From an uncultured Lachnospiraceae bacterium (GTDB lineage: Bacteria > Bacillota > Clostridia > Lachnospirales > Lachnospiraceae), in the NCBI GenBank assembly GCA_947245585.1, contig CAMXPV010000009.1:1-64000 (forward strand): 64,000 nt of DNA, read 5' to 3'. How positions within the stretch are numbered: position 1 is the first letter of the stretch; each line of letters begins with the position of its first letter. The notes below the pieces were generated by a model. That model was not told the origin of the DNA. It ran no database searches and was given only the letters and a program-made list of their open reading frames with translations. The position numbers and the translations under genes are program-made. Positions 18,831 through 29,276 of this stretch are shown one piece after another.

Positions 18831-19742
18831 ATGAGACATTTAATGAACCCACTGGATTTTTCCGTCGAAGAACTGGAAAAGCTCTTCGACCTGGCTAACA
18901 AAATCGAGGCCGATCCCGACAAATACGCACATGCCTGCGAGGGGAAAAAATTGGCCACCTGTTTCTATGAGCCAAGCACGCGCACGCGTCTGAGCTTTGA
19001 GGCCGCCATGTTGAATCTGGGCGGACAGGTCCTCGGCTTTTCGGATGCCGCTTCCTCTTCCGCTGCCAAGGGGGAAAGCGTATCCGACACCATCCGCATC
19101 ATTTCCTGTTATGCAGATATCTGTGCCATGCGTCATCCCAAAGAGGGCGCACCCATGGTAGCTGCCTCCCGCTCCGGCATCCCCGTAATCAATGCCGGGG
19201 ACGGCGGACACCAACATCCCACACAGACCCTTACCGATCTGCTTACCATCCGCTCCCTGAAGGGAAAACTGGGCGGATTTACCATCGGGCTGTGCGGCGA
19301 CTTAAAGTTCGGCCGCACCGTTCACTCTCTCATCAACGCGCTGATCCGTTACCGCGACATCCGATTCATCTTTATCTCCCCCAAGGAGTTAAAGGTTCCG
19401 GACTATATCACGGACATGCTCACCGAAAAAGGCATCTCCTACGAGGAGGTCATCCGCCTGGAAGATTGTATGCCTCAGCTTGATCTCCTCTACATGACGA
19501 GAGTACAGAAAGAACGTTTCTTCAACGAAGAGGATTATGTAAGGCTGAAAGATTTTTATATCCTGGACAAGGAAAAACTCTCTGCCGCAAAAGAAGATAT
19601 GCTGATCCTTCATCCCCTCCCCAGAGTCAACGAAATCTCGGTGGAGGTCGATGACGACCCCCGCGCCGTCTACTTCAAACAGGCGCAGTACGGTGTCTAT
19701 GTGCGGATGGCACTGATACTGACGCTGCTCGAGTTGGCGTAA
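18831..19742 (+). CDS. pyrB: Aspartate carbamoyltransferase catalytic subunit
   Basis: [45 protein letters not shown]. Confidence 0.96.
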   Translation: MRHLMNPLDFSVEELEKLFDLANKIEADPDKYAHACEGKKLATCFYEPSTRTRLSFEAAMLNLGGQVLGFSDAASSSAAKGESVSDTIRIISCYADICAMRHPKEGAPMVAASRSGIPVINAGDGGHQHPTQTLTDLLTIRSLKGKLGGFTIGLCGDLKFGRTVHSLINALIRYRDIRFIFISPKELKVPDYITDMLTEKGISYEEVIRLEDCMPQLDLLYMTRVQKERFFNEEDYVRLKDFYILDKEKLSAAKEDMLILHPLPRVNEISVEVDDDPRAVYFKQAQYGVYVRMALILTLLELA

Positions 19743-19768
19743 AAACGCCCAAGAAAAGGAGGACTGTA

Positions 19769-20206
19769 ATGTTAAATGTAGGAAAAATTGAGGAAGGCTT
19801 CGTGCTCGACCATATTGAGGCCGGCAAAAGCCTTGATATCTATCACCATTTAAAGCTAGATAAACTGGACTGCACGGTGGCAATCATCAAGAATGCCCGC
19901 AGCAACAAGATGGGAAAAAAGGACATTCTGAAAGTGGAGTGTGACATCAACACACTGAACCTGGATATTCTCGCCTTTATCGACCACAACATCACCGTCA
20001 ACGTAATCAAAGACGGAGAGATCGTGGATAAAAAGGAACTGGTTCTCCCCCGTGAAATTCACAATGTCATCAAATGTAAAAATCCCCGCTGTATCACCTC
20101 GATTGAACAGGAACTTCCGCATATTTTCGTCCTCGCAGACGAAGAAAAAGAAATCTACCGCTGTAAATACTGCGAAGAAAAAGCAGGAACCTCCTCTACA
20201 TGGTAG
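19769..20206 (+). CDS. pyrI: Aspartate carbamoyltransferase regulatory subunit
   Basis: MLNVGKIEEGFVLDHIEAGKSLDIYHHL; C-terminal zinc motif C-N-P-R-C ... CKYCEE. Confidence 0.95.
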   Translation: MLNVGKIEEGFVLDHIEAGKSLDIYHHLKLDKLDCTVAIIKNARSNKMGKKDILKVECDINTLNLDILAFIDHNITVNVIKDGEIVDKKELVLPREIHNVIKCKNPRCITSIEQELPHIFVLADEEKEIYRCKYCEEKAGTSSTW

Positions 20207-20963
20207 AGGCAGATTCCTGCCGGTTTTGCACTGCCCTCTTTTCAAACTCCCCTGCGGCCTTTTCTAAGCATGAAAGAAGTTTCGGGGAAAACTGTCCGCA
20301 TTCTCCCTTCATAATCATTTCATAGGCCCGCGCGGGCGTGTAGGCGCTCTTATAACAGCGTTCACTGACCAGAGCGTCATAGACGTCCGCCACTGAAACA
20401 ATCTGCGCGGCGATGGGGATATCCTCCCCCGCCAGTCCGTCGGGGTAACCCTTCCCGTCATACCGCTCGTGGTGATGCCGGCAGATCTCATAGCTTGCCC
20501 TGCCGTACTCGCCCTCCTGAATGTCCCCAAGCATCTCTATAATCTCGCACCCCTTTACGGTGTGTGTCTTCATAACCGAAAACTCTTCCTCGGTAAGCCT
20601 GCCCGGTTTCAGAAGAATGGCATCCGAAATTGCGATCTTTCCCACATCATGCAGGGCCGCCGCCGCGGCAATCACATCCACATCCTCTTTGCTAAGATGA
20701 TATTCCGGGTAAAGTGCGGCCACATATCCTGCAAGAATCCTGGTAAAATCTTTCACCCGCCTGACATGGTCGCCCGATTCCAGATTCCGGAACTCCACCA
20801 CGCTGCTCATGGTCTCTATGATACGTTCGTTCATGCGCCGCAGTTCCTGCGCCTGTTTTTGCAGTACACTGGTCTGCAGCGCGACAAGCTCCTCTAAATG
20901 ACGTTTTGAATAACACCTGTCATCCTTATCATTCGTGCGTGATCCTACGCCCGAATTTTTCAT
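20196..20963 (-). CDS. HD-GYP-like phosphohydrolase
   Basis: LHDVGKIAISDAILLKPGRLTEEEFSVMKTHTVKG, HHHERYDGKGYPDGLAGEDIP. Confidence 0.92.
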   Translation of the reverse strand: MKNSGVGSRTNDKDDRCYSKRHLEELVALQTSVLQKQAQELRRMNERIIETMSSVVEFRNLESGDHVRRVKDFTRILAGYVAALYPEYHLSKEDVDVIAAAAALHDVGKIAISDAILLKPGRLTEEEFSVMKTHTVKGCEIIEMLGDIQEGEYGRASYEICRHHHERYDGKGYPDGLAGEDIPIAAQIVSVADVYDALVSERCYKSAYTPARAYEMIMKGECGQFSPKLLSCLEKAAGEFEKRAVQNRQESASTM

Positions 20964-20976
20964 ACAACCTCACTTT

Positions 20977-23067
20977 TTATATCTGTGCCACATCCTTCAT
21001 GGAGAAGCTGATTCTGCCCATCTTGTCCTTGCCAAGGCACACTACCGTCACCTTGTCGCCGAGGGTAAGCACATCCTCCACGCGGTTGATTCTCTCCTTG
21101 GCGATCTTGGAAATGTGAACCATACCTTCCTTGCCGGGTGCAAACTCAATGAAAGCGCCAAACTCCTTGATGCTCACCACCGTACCCTGGAAGATCTGTC
21201 CCTCCTCAAAGTCCGTGGTAATCATCTTGATCATATCCACAGCCTTGTCCATCATCTCGTGATCGGTGCCGCAGACGGAAACTTGTCCCTCGTCGTTGAT
21301 ATCGATCTTCACACCCGTACGGGCAATGATCTCGTTGATGGTCTTGCCGCGCTGGCCGACCACATCACCGATCTTATCAGGATCAATCTGAATCGAAATG
21401 ATCTTGGGCGCGTAAGGGCCAACCTCCTTGCGGGGCTCTGCAATCGCAGGCTTCATGCAGTTTGCCATAATATACTCTCTCGCCTCGCGGCATCTGCCGA
21501 TGGCTCCCTCCACGATGGCCTTCGTCAAACCGTGGATCTTAATGTCCATCTGAATCGCCGTGATGCCGTCATGGGTACCTGTCACCTTGAAGTCCATATC
21601 CCCGAAGAAATCCTCAAGACCCTGAATATCCGTCAACAGCACGAAATCGTCGTCCGTGTCGCCGGTTACAAGGCCGCAGGAAATACCCGCCACCATCTTC
21701 TTGATCGGCACGCCTGCCGCCATCAGAGACATACAGGACGCACAGGTGGAAGCCATGGAAGTGGAACCGTTGGACTCAAAGGTCTCGGACACCGTCCGGA
21801 TCGCATAGGGGAACTCTTCCTCAGAGGGAAGCACAGGGAGCAAAGCTCTCTCCGCCAATGCGCCGTGGCCGATCTCTCTTCTGCCGGGGCCTCTGCTCAC
21901 CTTTGTCTCACCTACGGAGTAGGACGGGAAATTATAGTGGTGCATATATCTCTTGGATGTGATATTCTCATCCAAACCGTCCACCTTCTGCATCTCAGAA
22001 AGAGGTGCCAGTGTACAAACGTTACAGATCTGTGTCTGTCCTCTGGTGAACATAGCGGAGCCATGCACTCTCGGAATAATATCAACTTCCGCCGCAAGCG
22101 GTCTGATCTGGTCAAGCGCTCTGCCGTCGGGACGCTTGTGGTCCTTCAGGATCATCTTGCGCACGGTCTTTTTCTGGTACTGGTAAACCGCTTCGCCGAG
22201 CACTGCAAGGTAATCTTCCTTATCTGCAAACGCCTCTTCCAACTTCGCGGTGATATTTCTGATATTCTCCTCGCGCACCTGCTTCTCGTCGGTAAAGACT
22301 GCCTTCTCCATCTCCTCCGGCGTTACGATCCGCTTCATCTCTTCAAACAGCTCCTCGGGAACCGCACAGCTCTCATAAGAATGCTTCGGCTTGCCAACCT
22401 CAGCCACAATCTGATTGATAAATGCGATCAGGGACTGATTGATTTCATGCGCCTTAAAAATTGCCTCCAACACCTTTGCCTCGGGCACTTCATTGGCACC
22501 GGCCTCTATCATCATCACCTTTTCGGCGGTGGAAGCAACCGTCATCTTCAGATCACCCTTGTCCCACTGTTCCTGAGACGGGTTGACAATCAGCTCTCCG
22601 TCCACCAAACCCATCTGGGTCATCGCGCAGGGGCCTGCAAAGGGAATATCGGAAATGCAGGTCGCAATCGCTGTACCGATCATCGCCACCAACTCCGGAC
22701 GACACGCCGGGTCCACGCTCATAACCAGATTGTTTAACGTCACATCGTTGCGGTAATCCTTGGGAAACAGCGGTCTCATAGGCCGGTCGATGACACGGCT
22801 TGTGAGGATCGCATTCTCGGAAGGTTTTCCCTCCCTTTTATTAAATCCGCCCGGAATCTTTCCTACGGAATAAAACTTCTCCTCATACTCCACACTGCAG
22901 GGGAAGAAATCAATGCCCTCCCTCGGTTTATCGGAAGCCGTCGCAGTGGATAAGACGGTTGTCTCCCCATATTGCATAAAAGCACAGCCGTTTGCCTGCT
23001 TTCCGACTCTGTCGATGTCTACCCGAAGGGTACGCCCGGCAAGTTCCATGGTATAACTCTTGTACAT
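20977..23067 (-). CDS. pnp: Polyribonucleotide nucleotidyltransferase
   Basis: RNase PH duplicated domains, C-terminal KH and S1 domains (GDVVGQRGKTINEIIARTGVKIDI). Confidence 0.96.
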   Translation of the reverse strand: MYKSYTMELAGRTLRVDIDRVGKQANGCAFMQYGETTVLSTATASDKPREGIDFFPCSVEYEEKFYSVGKIPGGFNKREGKPSENAILTSRVIDRPMRPLFPKDYRNDVTLNNLVMSVDPACRPELVAMIGTAIATCISDIPFAGPCAMTQMGLVDGELIVNPSQEQWDKGDLKMTVASTAEKVMMIEAGANEVPEAKVLEAIFKAHEINQSLIAFINQIVAEVGKPKHSYESCAVPEELFEEMKRIVTPEEMEKAVFTDEKQVREENIRNITAKLEEAFADKEDYLAVLGEAVYQYQKKTVRKMILKDHKRPDGRALDQIRPLAAEVDIIPRVHGSAMFTRGQTQICNVCTLAPLSEMQKVDGLDENITSKRYMHHYNFPSYSVGETKVSRGPGRREIGHGALAERALLPVLPSEEEFPYAIRTVSETFESNGSTSMASTCASCMSLMAAGVPIKKMVAGISCGLVTGDTDDDFVLLTDIQGLEDFFGDMDFKVTGTHDGITAIQMDIKIHGLTKAIVEGAIGRCREAREYIMANCMKPAIAEPRKEVGPYAPKIISIQIDPDKIGDVVGQRGKTINEIIARTGVKIDINDEGQVSVCGTDHEMMDKAVDMIKMITTDFEEGQIFQGTVVSIKEFGAFIEFAPGKEGMVHISKIAKERINRVEDVLTLGDKVTVVCLGKDKMGRISFSMKDVAQI

Positions 23068-23159
23068 AGTCTTCTCTCCTTCTTCTTCTCTTCTTTATAA
23101 ATGAGTAAAGCGGATTTAGGGTCGGACCTGCCAACCCTATCTCCGCTCATCAGCCTTAC

Positions 23160-23426
23160 CTATTTACGAAGTCCAAGTTTCTCGATCAGTGTACGATATC
23201 TCTCAATATCCTTCTCTTTCAGATAACCGAGCAGCCCACGTCTCTGACCAACCATCTTCAAAAGTCCCCTTCTGGAATGATGATCCTTCGGATGCTCTTT
23301 CAAATGCTCTGTAAGCTCCTGAATCCTCTCTGTCAGAACCGCAATCTGTACCTCCGGTGAACCGGTGTCACCCTCAGATCTGGCATACTCTTTGATAATT
23401 GCTGTCTTCTTTTCCTTAGAAATCAT
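23160..23426 (-). CDS. rpsO: 30S ribosomal protein S15
   Basis: [52 protein letters not shown]. Confidence 0.97.
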   Translation of the reverse strand: MISKEKKTAIIKEYARSEGDTGSPEVQIAVLTERIQELTEHLKEHPKDHHSRRGLLKMVGQRRGLLGYLKEKDIERYRTLIEKLGLRK

Positions 23427-23528
23427 AATGTCTCCTTTCCCTCAGGGATTTCCCTGAATAACCGCCCGGCACCAAGAAGGGGTCGGAGTGTCCCGCCTCT
23501 GCGTGTCGGCTAAATTTCATACCTTGAT

Positions 23529-23557
23529 ATCTTATCACATTGCTTACGTATTGTAAA
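23529..23557 (-). promoter_or_regulatory. rpsO promoter
   Basis: Minus strand TTTACA-17-TAAGAT with extended TGn. Confidence 0.75.
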
Positions 23558-23564
23558 GTAAATT

Positions 23565-24647
23565 TTAATCCTGTAAGATCCTGACCGCCTTAAAGGGGGA
23601 ACGGTAGGATACGCTAGAAATACGGATGCCCGTTCTGGGATTGCTGGCATGGATCACCTGCCCGTTTCCGATATAGATCGCCACATGATTGATGGTCTTG
23701 CCCTTTGCGTAGAAGATCAGATCCCCCGGCTTCGCCTCGGACACCTTGATGGTAGTGCCGCAGTTCGCCTGCGCTCTGGAGTTTCTGGGAAGTTTCACGC
23801 CGTACTTTTTAAAGATGCTCATCACAAAACCGGAGCAGTCCGTCCCCTTGGTCAGGCTAGTGCCGCCCCACACATAAGGATTTCCCAAAAATTCCTTCGC
23901 ATACTGACAGATATCCACCCGCACATCGGAGATTCCCTGTCCGTAAAGCAGCTCCGACATGGTGATCGCCGTACCCAGCTCCGCACTGACTTCCACATAT
24001 TCTCCGGAGACATACACCTCGTCGTCATCCAGAAAGACCTTGACCCAGTCGCCCTCCACGGCCGACACCTCAAGCTCCTCTCCCATAGGCACCAACGTAA
24101 TGACCTCCGAGTCCGTGTTTGCCTCCGCCCTGACTTTCAAACTATCCGTGGTAACTGTCGCCACGGTTACCGCCAGTTCCTCCGCCCTGAGCTTCGCAGG
24201 AATACCGGTCAGAAGATAGTCCCTGCTCACATAACCGTCCACACTGCCGGACTGGATGTGCGCCCACGTATCATCCATTTCGATCACCTCGCAGGCTGCG
24301 TCTTTCGGCAGCTTTCCCACAAGTCTGCCATCCTCCGCGGCAATCGCCCGGATATTCAAATTATCACTCACGTCGGCAATTCCCAGGTTGGTGTACCCCC
24401 AGTTTGCCTCCTTTGCCCGCTCATAGGCAAGGGCATAATCTTCCGCCGTCTTATCTGCAATCAGAACCACACCGGAACCGATGGCATCCTCCTGCAGAAC
24501 ATCCTGGGCCGTCTCCGCGGCTTCCTTGTCCAGATCCAACTGTCCGAACGGAAGCAGATTCGGTACAGGCATGGTGGCCTGTACCGGCAATGATGAACCT
24601 ATAATCATAACACACGTTACGATAAATAAACTCTTTCGTCTCCTCAT
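23565..24647 (-). CDS. Secreted NlpC/P60 endopeptidase with SH3-like domains
   Basis: Signal peptide; YVWGGTSLTKGTDCSGFVMSIFKKYGVKLPR, HVAIYIGNGQVIHAS. Confidence 0.92.
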   Translation of the reverse strand: MRRRKSLFIVTCVMIIGSSLPVQATMPVPNLLPFGQLDLDKEAAETAQDVLQEDAIGSGVVLIADKTAEDYALAYERAKEANWGYTNLGIADVSDNLNIRAIAAEDGRLVGKLPKDAACEVIEMDDTWAHIQSGSVDGYVSRDYLLTGIPAKLRAEELAVTVATVTTDSLKVRAEANTDSEVITLVPMGEELEVSAVEGDWVKVFLDDDEVYVSGEYVEVSAELGTAITMSELLYGQGISDVRVDICQYAKEFLGNPYVWGGTSLTKGTDCSGFVMSIFKKYGVKLPRNSRAQANCGTTIKVSEAKPGDLIFYAKGKTINHVAIYIGNGQVIHASNPRTGIRISSVSYRSPFKAVRILQD

Positions 24648-24686
24648 GCAGAACCAATTCCTCTCCCTGTCATCCGGCATGTCCCA

Positions 24687-26321
24687 CTAGTTTGGCTCAT
24701 AATAACTGTTGGCAAACGCGATGTTCGTCGCGTGATCCGCCACTCTCTCCAACCCCGAAACAATGTCTGAAAACAGAGCGCCGGCCTCCGGCGTACACTC
24801 GTTATTGGAAAGCCGCTCGATATGCTTTTGCTGCAATTCCTTTTCCTTCTCGTCAATGGCCTCCTCCAGATTTCGGATATCCTCCACGTGCTCCTCCGTG
24901 CTCTTGACAAACATCTCAAAAGAGAAGCGCAGAATCGTGTTGACCATATCCATCATCTCCCCAAGCTCCCGTTGGGCTGCCTTGGAAAATCCCACGCCCG
25001 TTTCCTGTCTATGTACTGCTGAATCCGCAATGTTTTCGGCATGGTCGCCGATCCGCTCTATATCGTTGACCACATGGAACAGCGCGCCGATACTCTTCAA
25101 GTCTTCAATGGGCAGGGTCGTCTGGTTGATTTTCACCAGATAATTGGTGATGGCATGGCTGAGGAAGTCAATATTCTTCTCCACCTCGTAAACTTCTTCG
25201 ATCTCCTCCTGGTCCAACGTAACCAGGGCATTCATCGCACGGTTCAGATTTTCATCCGCAAGAGAACCCATACGGTCCAACTCCTTGATCACCTCCACCA
25301 CAGCCGTAGCCGGATTTAAGACCACCTTTTCGCCGATATATTTCAGTTGGTAGCTGTCACGGTAACCGATCTTCTTGTCGTCACCGGGCACCAACAGATA
25401 AGTAAGCTTCACGATCTGTTTGATAAACGGCATCATAATGATAACCTGAAATACCTTAATCAAAATATGGGCAAAGGCAACCATACGGCCCGCGTCCCCG
25501 TGGGCCAGATAGGTGAGGCCCATGACAATCTCTTCCACCGCCAGTGAAAATATCCCATAGACAATAACCGTACCGATGATATTGAAGACCAGATGGATCG
25601 CCGCCGCCCGCTTGGCATCCTTCTTACCATTTAGAGAGGCCAGAAGCGCCGAGGTGCAGGCACCGATATTACAGCCCAGAATGATAAACATACCGATCTC
25701 CATGCTAAGCATCCCCTGATTGGCCAGAAGCACCATGATGCTGACCGTCACCGAGGAGCTCTGGATCACAGCCGTGAGGAATGTTCCCAACAACACGGCC
25801 AGAAACGGCGACTGCAGGGAGGCAAACAAATCCATAATCACCGGCGAATCTTTCATGCCTGACATGGCGCCCGACATCGTCCCCAGTCCCATAAAAAGAA
25901 CGCCGAATCCGATGATGACCTCACCCCACCTGGAAATTTTCTGTTTCTTGACAAACATCACTGTCAACACACCTGCAAGCAGGATCACCGGAGCCGCTTT
26001 TTCTAATTTAAAGGATACAAGGAGCGCCGTCACCGTCGTACCGATATTAGCGCCAAAGATCACGCCCGCCGCCTGGGTCAGCGTCATCAGACCGGAGTTT
26101 ACGAAGCTGACCACCATGACCGTACAGGCCGACGAAGACTGGATCACTGCCGTGAAGAAGACACCTACCAGAATAGCCGTAAAGCGGTTGGTCGTCAGCC
26201 GCTCCAAAATCCCTCTCAGCTTCGCGCCGGCAACCTTCTCGATGCTGTCGCTCATGATCCGCATACCATACAAAAACAGCCCAAGGCCGCCCGCCATGGA
26301 AAGAATGATCGATAGACTCAT
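24687..26321 (-). CDS. Na/Pi cotransporter family protein with PhoU-like domain
   Basis: QSSSACTVMVVSFVNSGLM / QSSSVTVSIMVLLANQG duplicated motifs plus C-terminal PhoU-like helices. Confidence 0.93.
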   Translation of the reverse strand: MSLSIILSMAGGLGLFLYGMRIMSDSIEKVAGAKLRGILERLTTNRFTAILVGVFFTAVIQSSSACTVMVVSFVNSGLMTLTQAAGVIFGANIGTTVTALLVSFKLEKAAPVILLAGVLTVMFVKKQKISRWGEVIIGFGVLFMGLGTMSGAMSGMKDSPVIMDLFASLQSPFLAVLLGTFLTAVIQSSSVTVSIMVLLANQGMLSMEIGMFIILGCNIGACTSALLASLNGKKDAKRAAAIHLVFNIIGTVIVYGIFSLAVEEIVMGLTYLAHGDAGRMVAFAHILIKVFQVIIMMPFIKQIVKLTYLLVPGDDKKIGYRDSYQLKYIGEKVVLNPATAVVEVIKELDRMGSLADENLNRAMNALVTLDQEEIEEVYEVEKNIDFLSHAITNYLVKINQTTLPIEDLKSIGALFHVVNDIERIGDHAENIADSAVHRQETGVGFSKAAQRELGEMMDMVNTILRFSFEMFVKSTEEHVEDIRNLEEAIDEKEKELQQKHIERLSNNECTPEAGALFSDIVSGLERVADHATNIAFANSYYEPN

Positions 26322-26415
26322 GTTAATTCAAACGTCCTTCCTTTGTTCTTTTCCTCATTGAAAAGCTACACTTCTCTATTGTATCTAAAAAAAAATCCTC
26401 TTACAAGCCCCTATG

Positions 26416-27330
26416 TCAAAAAAAAGCGTTTCTGCCCGCTTCCACATCCTCCTCAATCTGACGGCGCAGCGCCTCCACACTTTCAAAAGTCCGCTCGGGC
26501 CGCCGGAATGCCAGAAGTTCCACTGTCATATCCCTGTCGTAAATTTCCCCCTCAAAATCATAAAGATAGGTCTCCACACCCATAACCTGCTCGTCGGAAA
26601 CCGTCGGCTTACAGCCCACATTGGTAATTCCCCTGTAGGTCTTGCCATTCAGAACCGTTTTGGAATAGTAAACGCCGTTTGGCGGAAGGAGCTTGCTCCC
26701 GTCCGGTCTAAGATTCGCAGTAGGCATCCCCAACTGCCTCCCCAATGCCCTGCCATGCACTACCCTGCCGCTCACACTGTAAGGCGCTCCCAACATCAAA
26801 GCTGCATCCTGCATCCGCCCCGCGCGGACCGCCTCCCTCACTCTTGTCGAACTGACCTCCTCCCCTTTCACGCGGACTTTCTCAATCAGCTCCACCTGAT
26901 AGCCGAATTTTTGCGCATATTCGGCAAGCAGCGCGTAGTTTCCGGCACCCCCCTTTCCAAAAGAAAGATCCGGCCCGGCGCAGAGATAAGCCGTTCGCAT
27001 CTGCCCCGCCAGATAGCGGGACAAAAAATCCAGGGGCAGTGTGGCCGCCGTGTCCCGGTTGAGCGGAAATTCAATCAACACGTCGATCCCCAACCGGGAA
27101 AAAGCCGCCCGTTTTTCCTCCCTTGTGGACAGTTCCTTGTCATCGCCGCCAAAAAAGGTTGCCGCGGAAGTGTCAAAGGTGAATACCACCGCCTGAAGCC
27201 CCCGTTTTTTTTGTTCCAACACTTGCCCCAACAGTTTGCGGTGTCCCAGATGTACGCCGTCAAACTTGCCAAGAGCCACTGCGCTTGGCAGGTTCAGATG
27301 AAATTCCGTTGTATTTTCTATAATCTCCAT
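26416..27330 (-). CDS. ribF: Bifunctional riboflavin kinase/FAD synthetase
   Basis: VALGKFDGVHLGHRKLL, GRALGRQLGMPTANL. Confidence 0.94.
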   Translation of the reverse strand: MEIIENTTEFHLNLPSAVALGKFDGVHLGHRKLLGQVLEQKKRGLQAVVFTFDTSAATFFGGDDKELSTREEKRAAFSRLGIDVLIEFPLNRDTAATLPLDFLSRYLAGQMRTAYLCAGPDLSFGKGGAGNYALLAEYAQKFGYQVELIEKVRVKGEEVSSTRVREAVRAGRMQDAALMLGAPYSVSGRVVHGRALGRQLGMPTANLRPDGSKLLPPNGVYYSKTVLNGKTYRGITNVGCKPTVSDEQVMGVETYLYDFEGEIYDRDMTVELLAFRRPERTFESVEALRRQIEEDVEAGRNAFF

Positions 27331-27391
27331 GCCGCCCATCCCGTTTCCGTCATCCGGTCCCTCATCGAGAAACGTTTGATCACACCCGCTC

Positions 27392-28303
27392 CTACTCCTG
27401 CTGCAAAAACATCTTCACAGGCCTTGCTTCCCCCACCTCATACTGATACACGCCATAAAACCGACCGGTCTCATCGTACATACGAATCTGTTCCTCCTCC
27501 CGCAGACTTCCCGCATCGGAAAGCAGCTCTGCCGAAAGCCGGTTGCCGTTCTCCAAAAGCCGCTTTCCTTCGGCTGTTACGGCCACGGCCCGGCAAGACG
27601 CAAACACAGCGTCAGGCGGAATAATAACATCCGATATTCTATCTTCATCCCGGAGTTTTTCAATTTCCGAAAGCCGCAGCGCCTGATCAATCCCGAAGAT
27701 GCCGACCCTGCTTCGCGTCAGGGATGCCATCGCACCGCCACAGCCAAGCCGCTCCCCCACATCATGACAGAGTGTGCGGATATAGGTCCCCTTGGAGCAG
27801 ACCACACGAAACCGCACCGTTGGAAGCGCCGTCTCCAGGATCTCCAACTCACTGATCTCCACCCGTCTTGCCTTACGCTCCACTTCCTTTCCCGCCCTGG
27901 CCAGTTCGTACAGCTTTTTTCCATTCACCTTGAGGGCGGAGTACATGGGCGGTATCTGGTCATAGCCGCCGAGAAAATGCAGGATGGCCTCCCTCACACG
28001 CTCCTCGGTGACAGCCGCCAGCGCATCCTCGTCCGCTTTCCATAACACCTGTCCCGATAAATCCTGCGTGTCTGTGGCCACCCCGAGCCTTAACGTTGCA
28101 ATATACTCTTTATCCCAGTCCGTAAGCATATCGCACAGTTTCGTGCCCGAACCAAAACATACAGGAAGCACGCCGACCGCATCCGGATCGAGTGTCCCTG
28201 TATGCCCTATTTTTTTCTGTTTACAGATGCCCCGGAGCTTTGCCACAACATCGTGGGACGTAAAACCCGCCTCTTTATAAACATTCATGATTCCGTTATA
28301 CAT
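27392..28303 (-). CDS. truB: tRNA pseudouridine(55) synthase
   Basis: GIMNVYKEAGFTSHDVV, GHTGTLDPDAVGVLPVC. Confidence 0.95.
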   Translation of the reverse strand: MYNGIMNVYKEAGFTSHDVVAKLRGICKQKKIGHTGTLDPDAVGVLPVCFGSGTKLCDMLTDWDKEYIATLRLGVATDTQDLSGQVLWKADEDALAAVTEERVREAILHFLGGYDQIPPMYSALKVNGKKLYELARAGKEVERKARRVEISELEILETALPTVRFRVVCSKGTYIRTLCHDVGERLGCGGAMASLTRSRVGIFGIDQALRLSEIEKLRDEDRISDVIIPPDAVFASCRAVAVTAEGKRLLENGNRLSAELLSDAGSLREEEQIRMYDETGRFYGVYQYEVGEARPVKMFLQQE

Positions 28304-28310
28304 AGAACCC

Positions 28311-29276
28311 TCATTCCCCGGTCTTCTTCAACTGGGCTTCGATCTCTCGGGAAAGATTGTTGATATTGTCATGGTATGTACCGTTCATCGTGCAGCCTGC
28401 AGCCCGCACATGTCCGCCGCCGCCAAACTTGACAGCCACCTGCGACACATCCACAAGACCGTTGGACCGCATGCTGACCTTGTACTCCAGCGTACCGATC
28501 TCATACATGAAAATCGCGCAGTCCACGCCCTTTACGCCCTGCAGCTGATTCACGATGCCGTCCAAATCTTTCGGACTGACACAGTAAAATTCCATCATAC
28601 GCCGGCTCACCATGCTGACGATACACCTGCCGTCCATAAAGCGCACGCTCCCCAGAATCGCCCTTCCCATGATCTGCGTCTGAAAATAGGTCTTTTCATA
28701 AAAAGTCTCTTCTATCAACGCAGAAAAATCAAATCCAAATTTAAGTAGATCCGCAGCAATCTGCATCGTGTGGGGAGAGGTGTTGGAATAGCGGAACACA
28801 CCGGTGTCATGGGCAATGCCAATGTAGATCGCCTTGGCAATCTCCACGTCCACCAACTCCGGCTCCATCAGATCATAGAGCAGTTCCGCCGTGGAACTTC
28901 TCTCAGGTTCCACAATATTGATATCCCCGCTGCCCGTATTGCTGATGTGATGGTCAATGTTGATGCGCTTGCGCGCCCGCCTGAAAATCGGCAGCGCATC
29001 GCCCAACCGCTCGTCATTACAATCCACCGCAAAGAAAACATCATAAATTGTATCAGTGTTAAATTCTGATTTGATTTCTTCTATTCCTTCCAAAACCCGA
29101 AAAGGCGCCGGCGGTTCTTCCAGATACACATCGATCTGTGCCTGTGGCAGTTCCTTCTTCAGATAATGATACAGCGCCATGACGGAACAGACACAGTCCC
29201 CGTCCGGCCTCACATGCCCGCCGATCGCTATGGTCTTTGCCTCTTTTATTTCACTACTGATTCTCTTCATTTTCAA
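28311..29276 (-). CDS. DHH/DHHA1 phosphoesterase (NrnA-like)
   Basis: GGHVRPDGDCVCSVMALY, NIDHHISNTGSGDIN, FGGGGHVRAAG. Confidence 0.93.
   Translation of the reverse strand: MKMKRISSEIKEAKTIAIGGHVRPDGDCVCSVMALYHYLKKELPQAQIDVYLEEPPAPFRVLEGIEEIKSEFNTDTIYDVFFAVDCNDERLGDALPIFRRARKRINIDHHISNTGSGDINIVEPERSSTAELLYDLMEPELVDVEIAKAIYIGIAHDTGVFRYSNTSPHTMQIAADLLKFGFDFSALIEETFYEKTYFQTQIMGRAILGSVRFMDGRCIVSMVSRRMMEFYCVSPKDLDGIVNQLQGVKGVDCAIFMYEIGTLEYKVSMRSNGLVDVSQVAVKFGGGGHVRAAGCTMNGTYHDNINNLSREIEAQLKKTGE

Noticed and set aside
20935-22737. 600-aa plus-strand ORF
   Set aside because: Lies entirely antisense to pnp and the HD gene start; composition (His/Leu/Arg-rich) is that of a frame mirrored from a high-GC3 coding strand
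26413-27624. 403-aa plus-strand ORF
   Set aside because: Antisense to ribF and truB, no recognisable motif or SD
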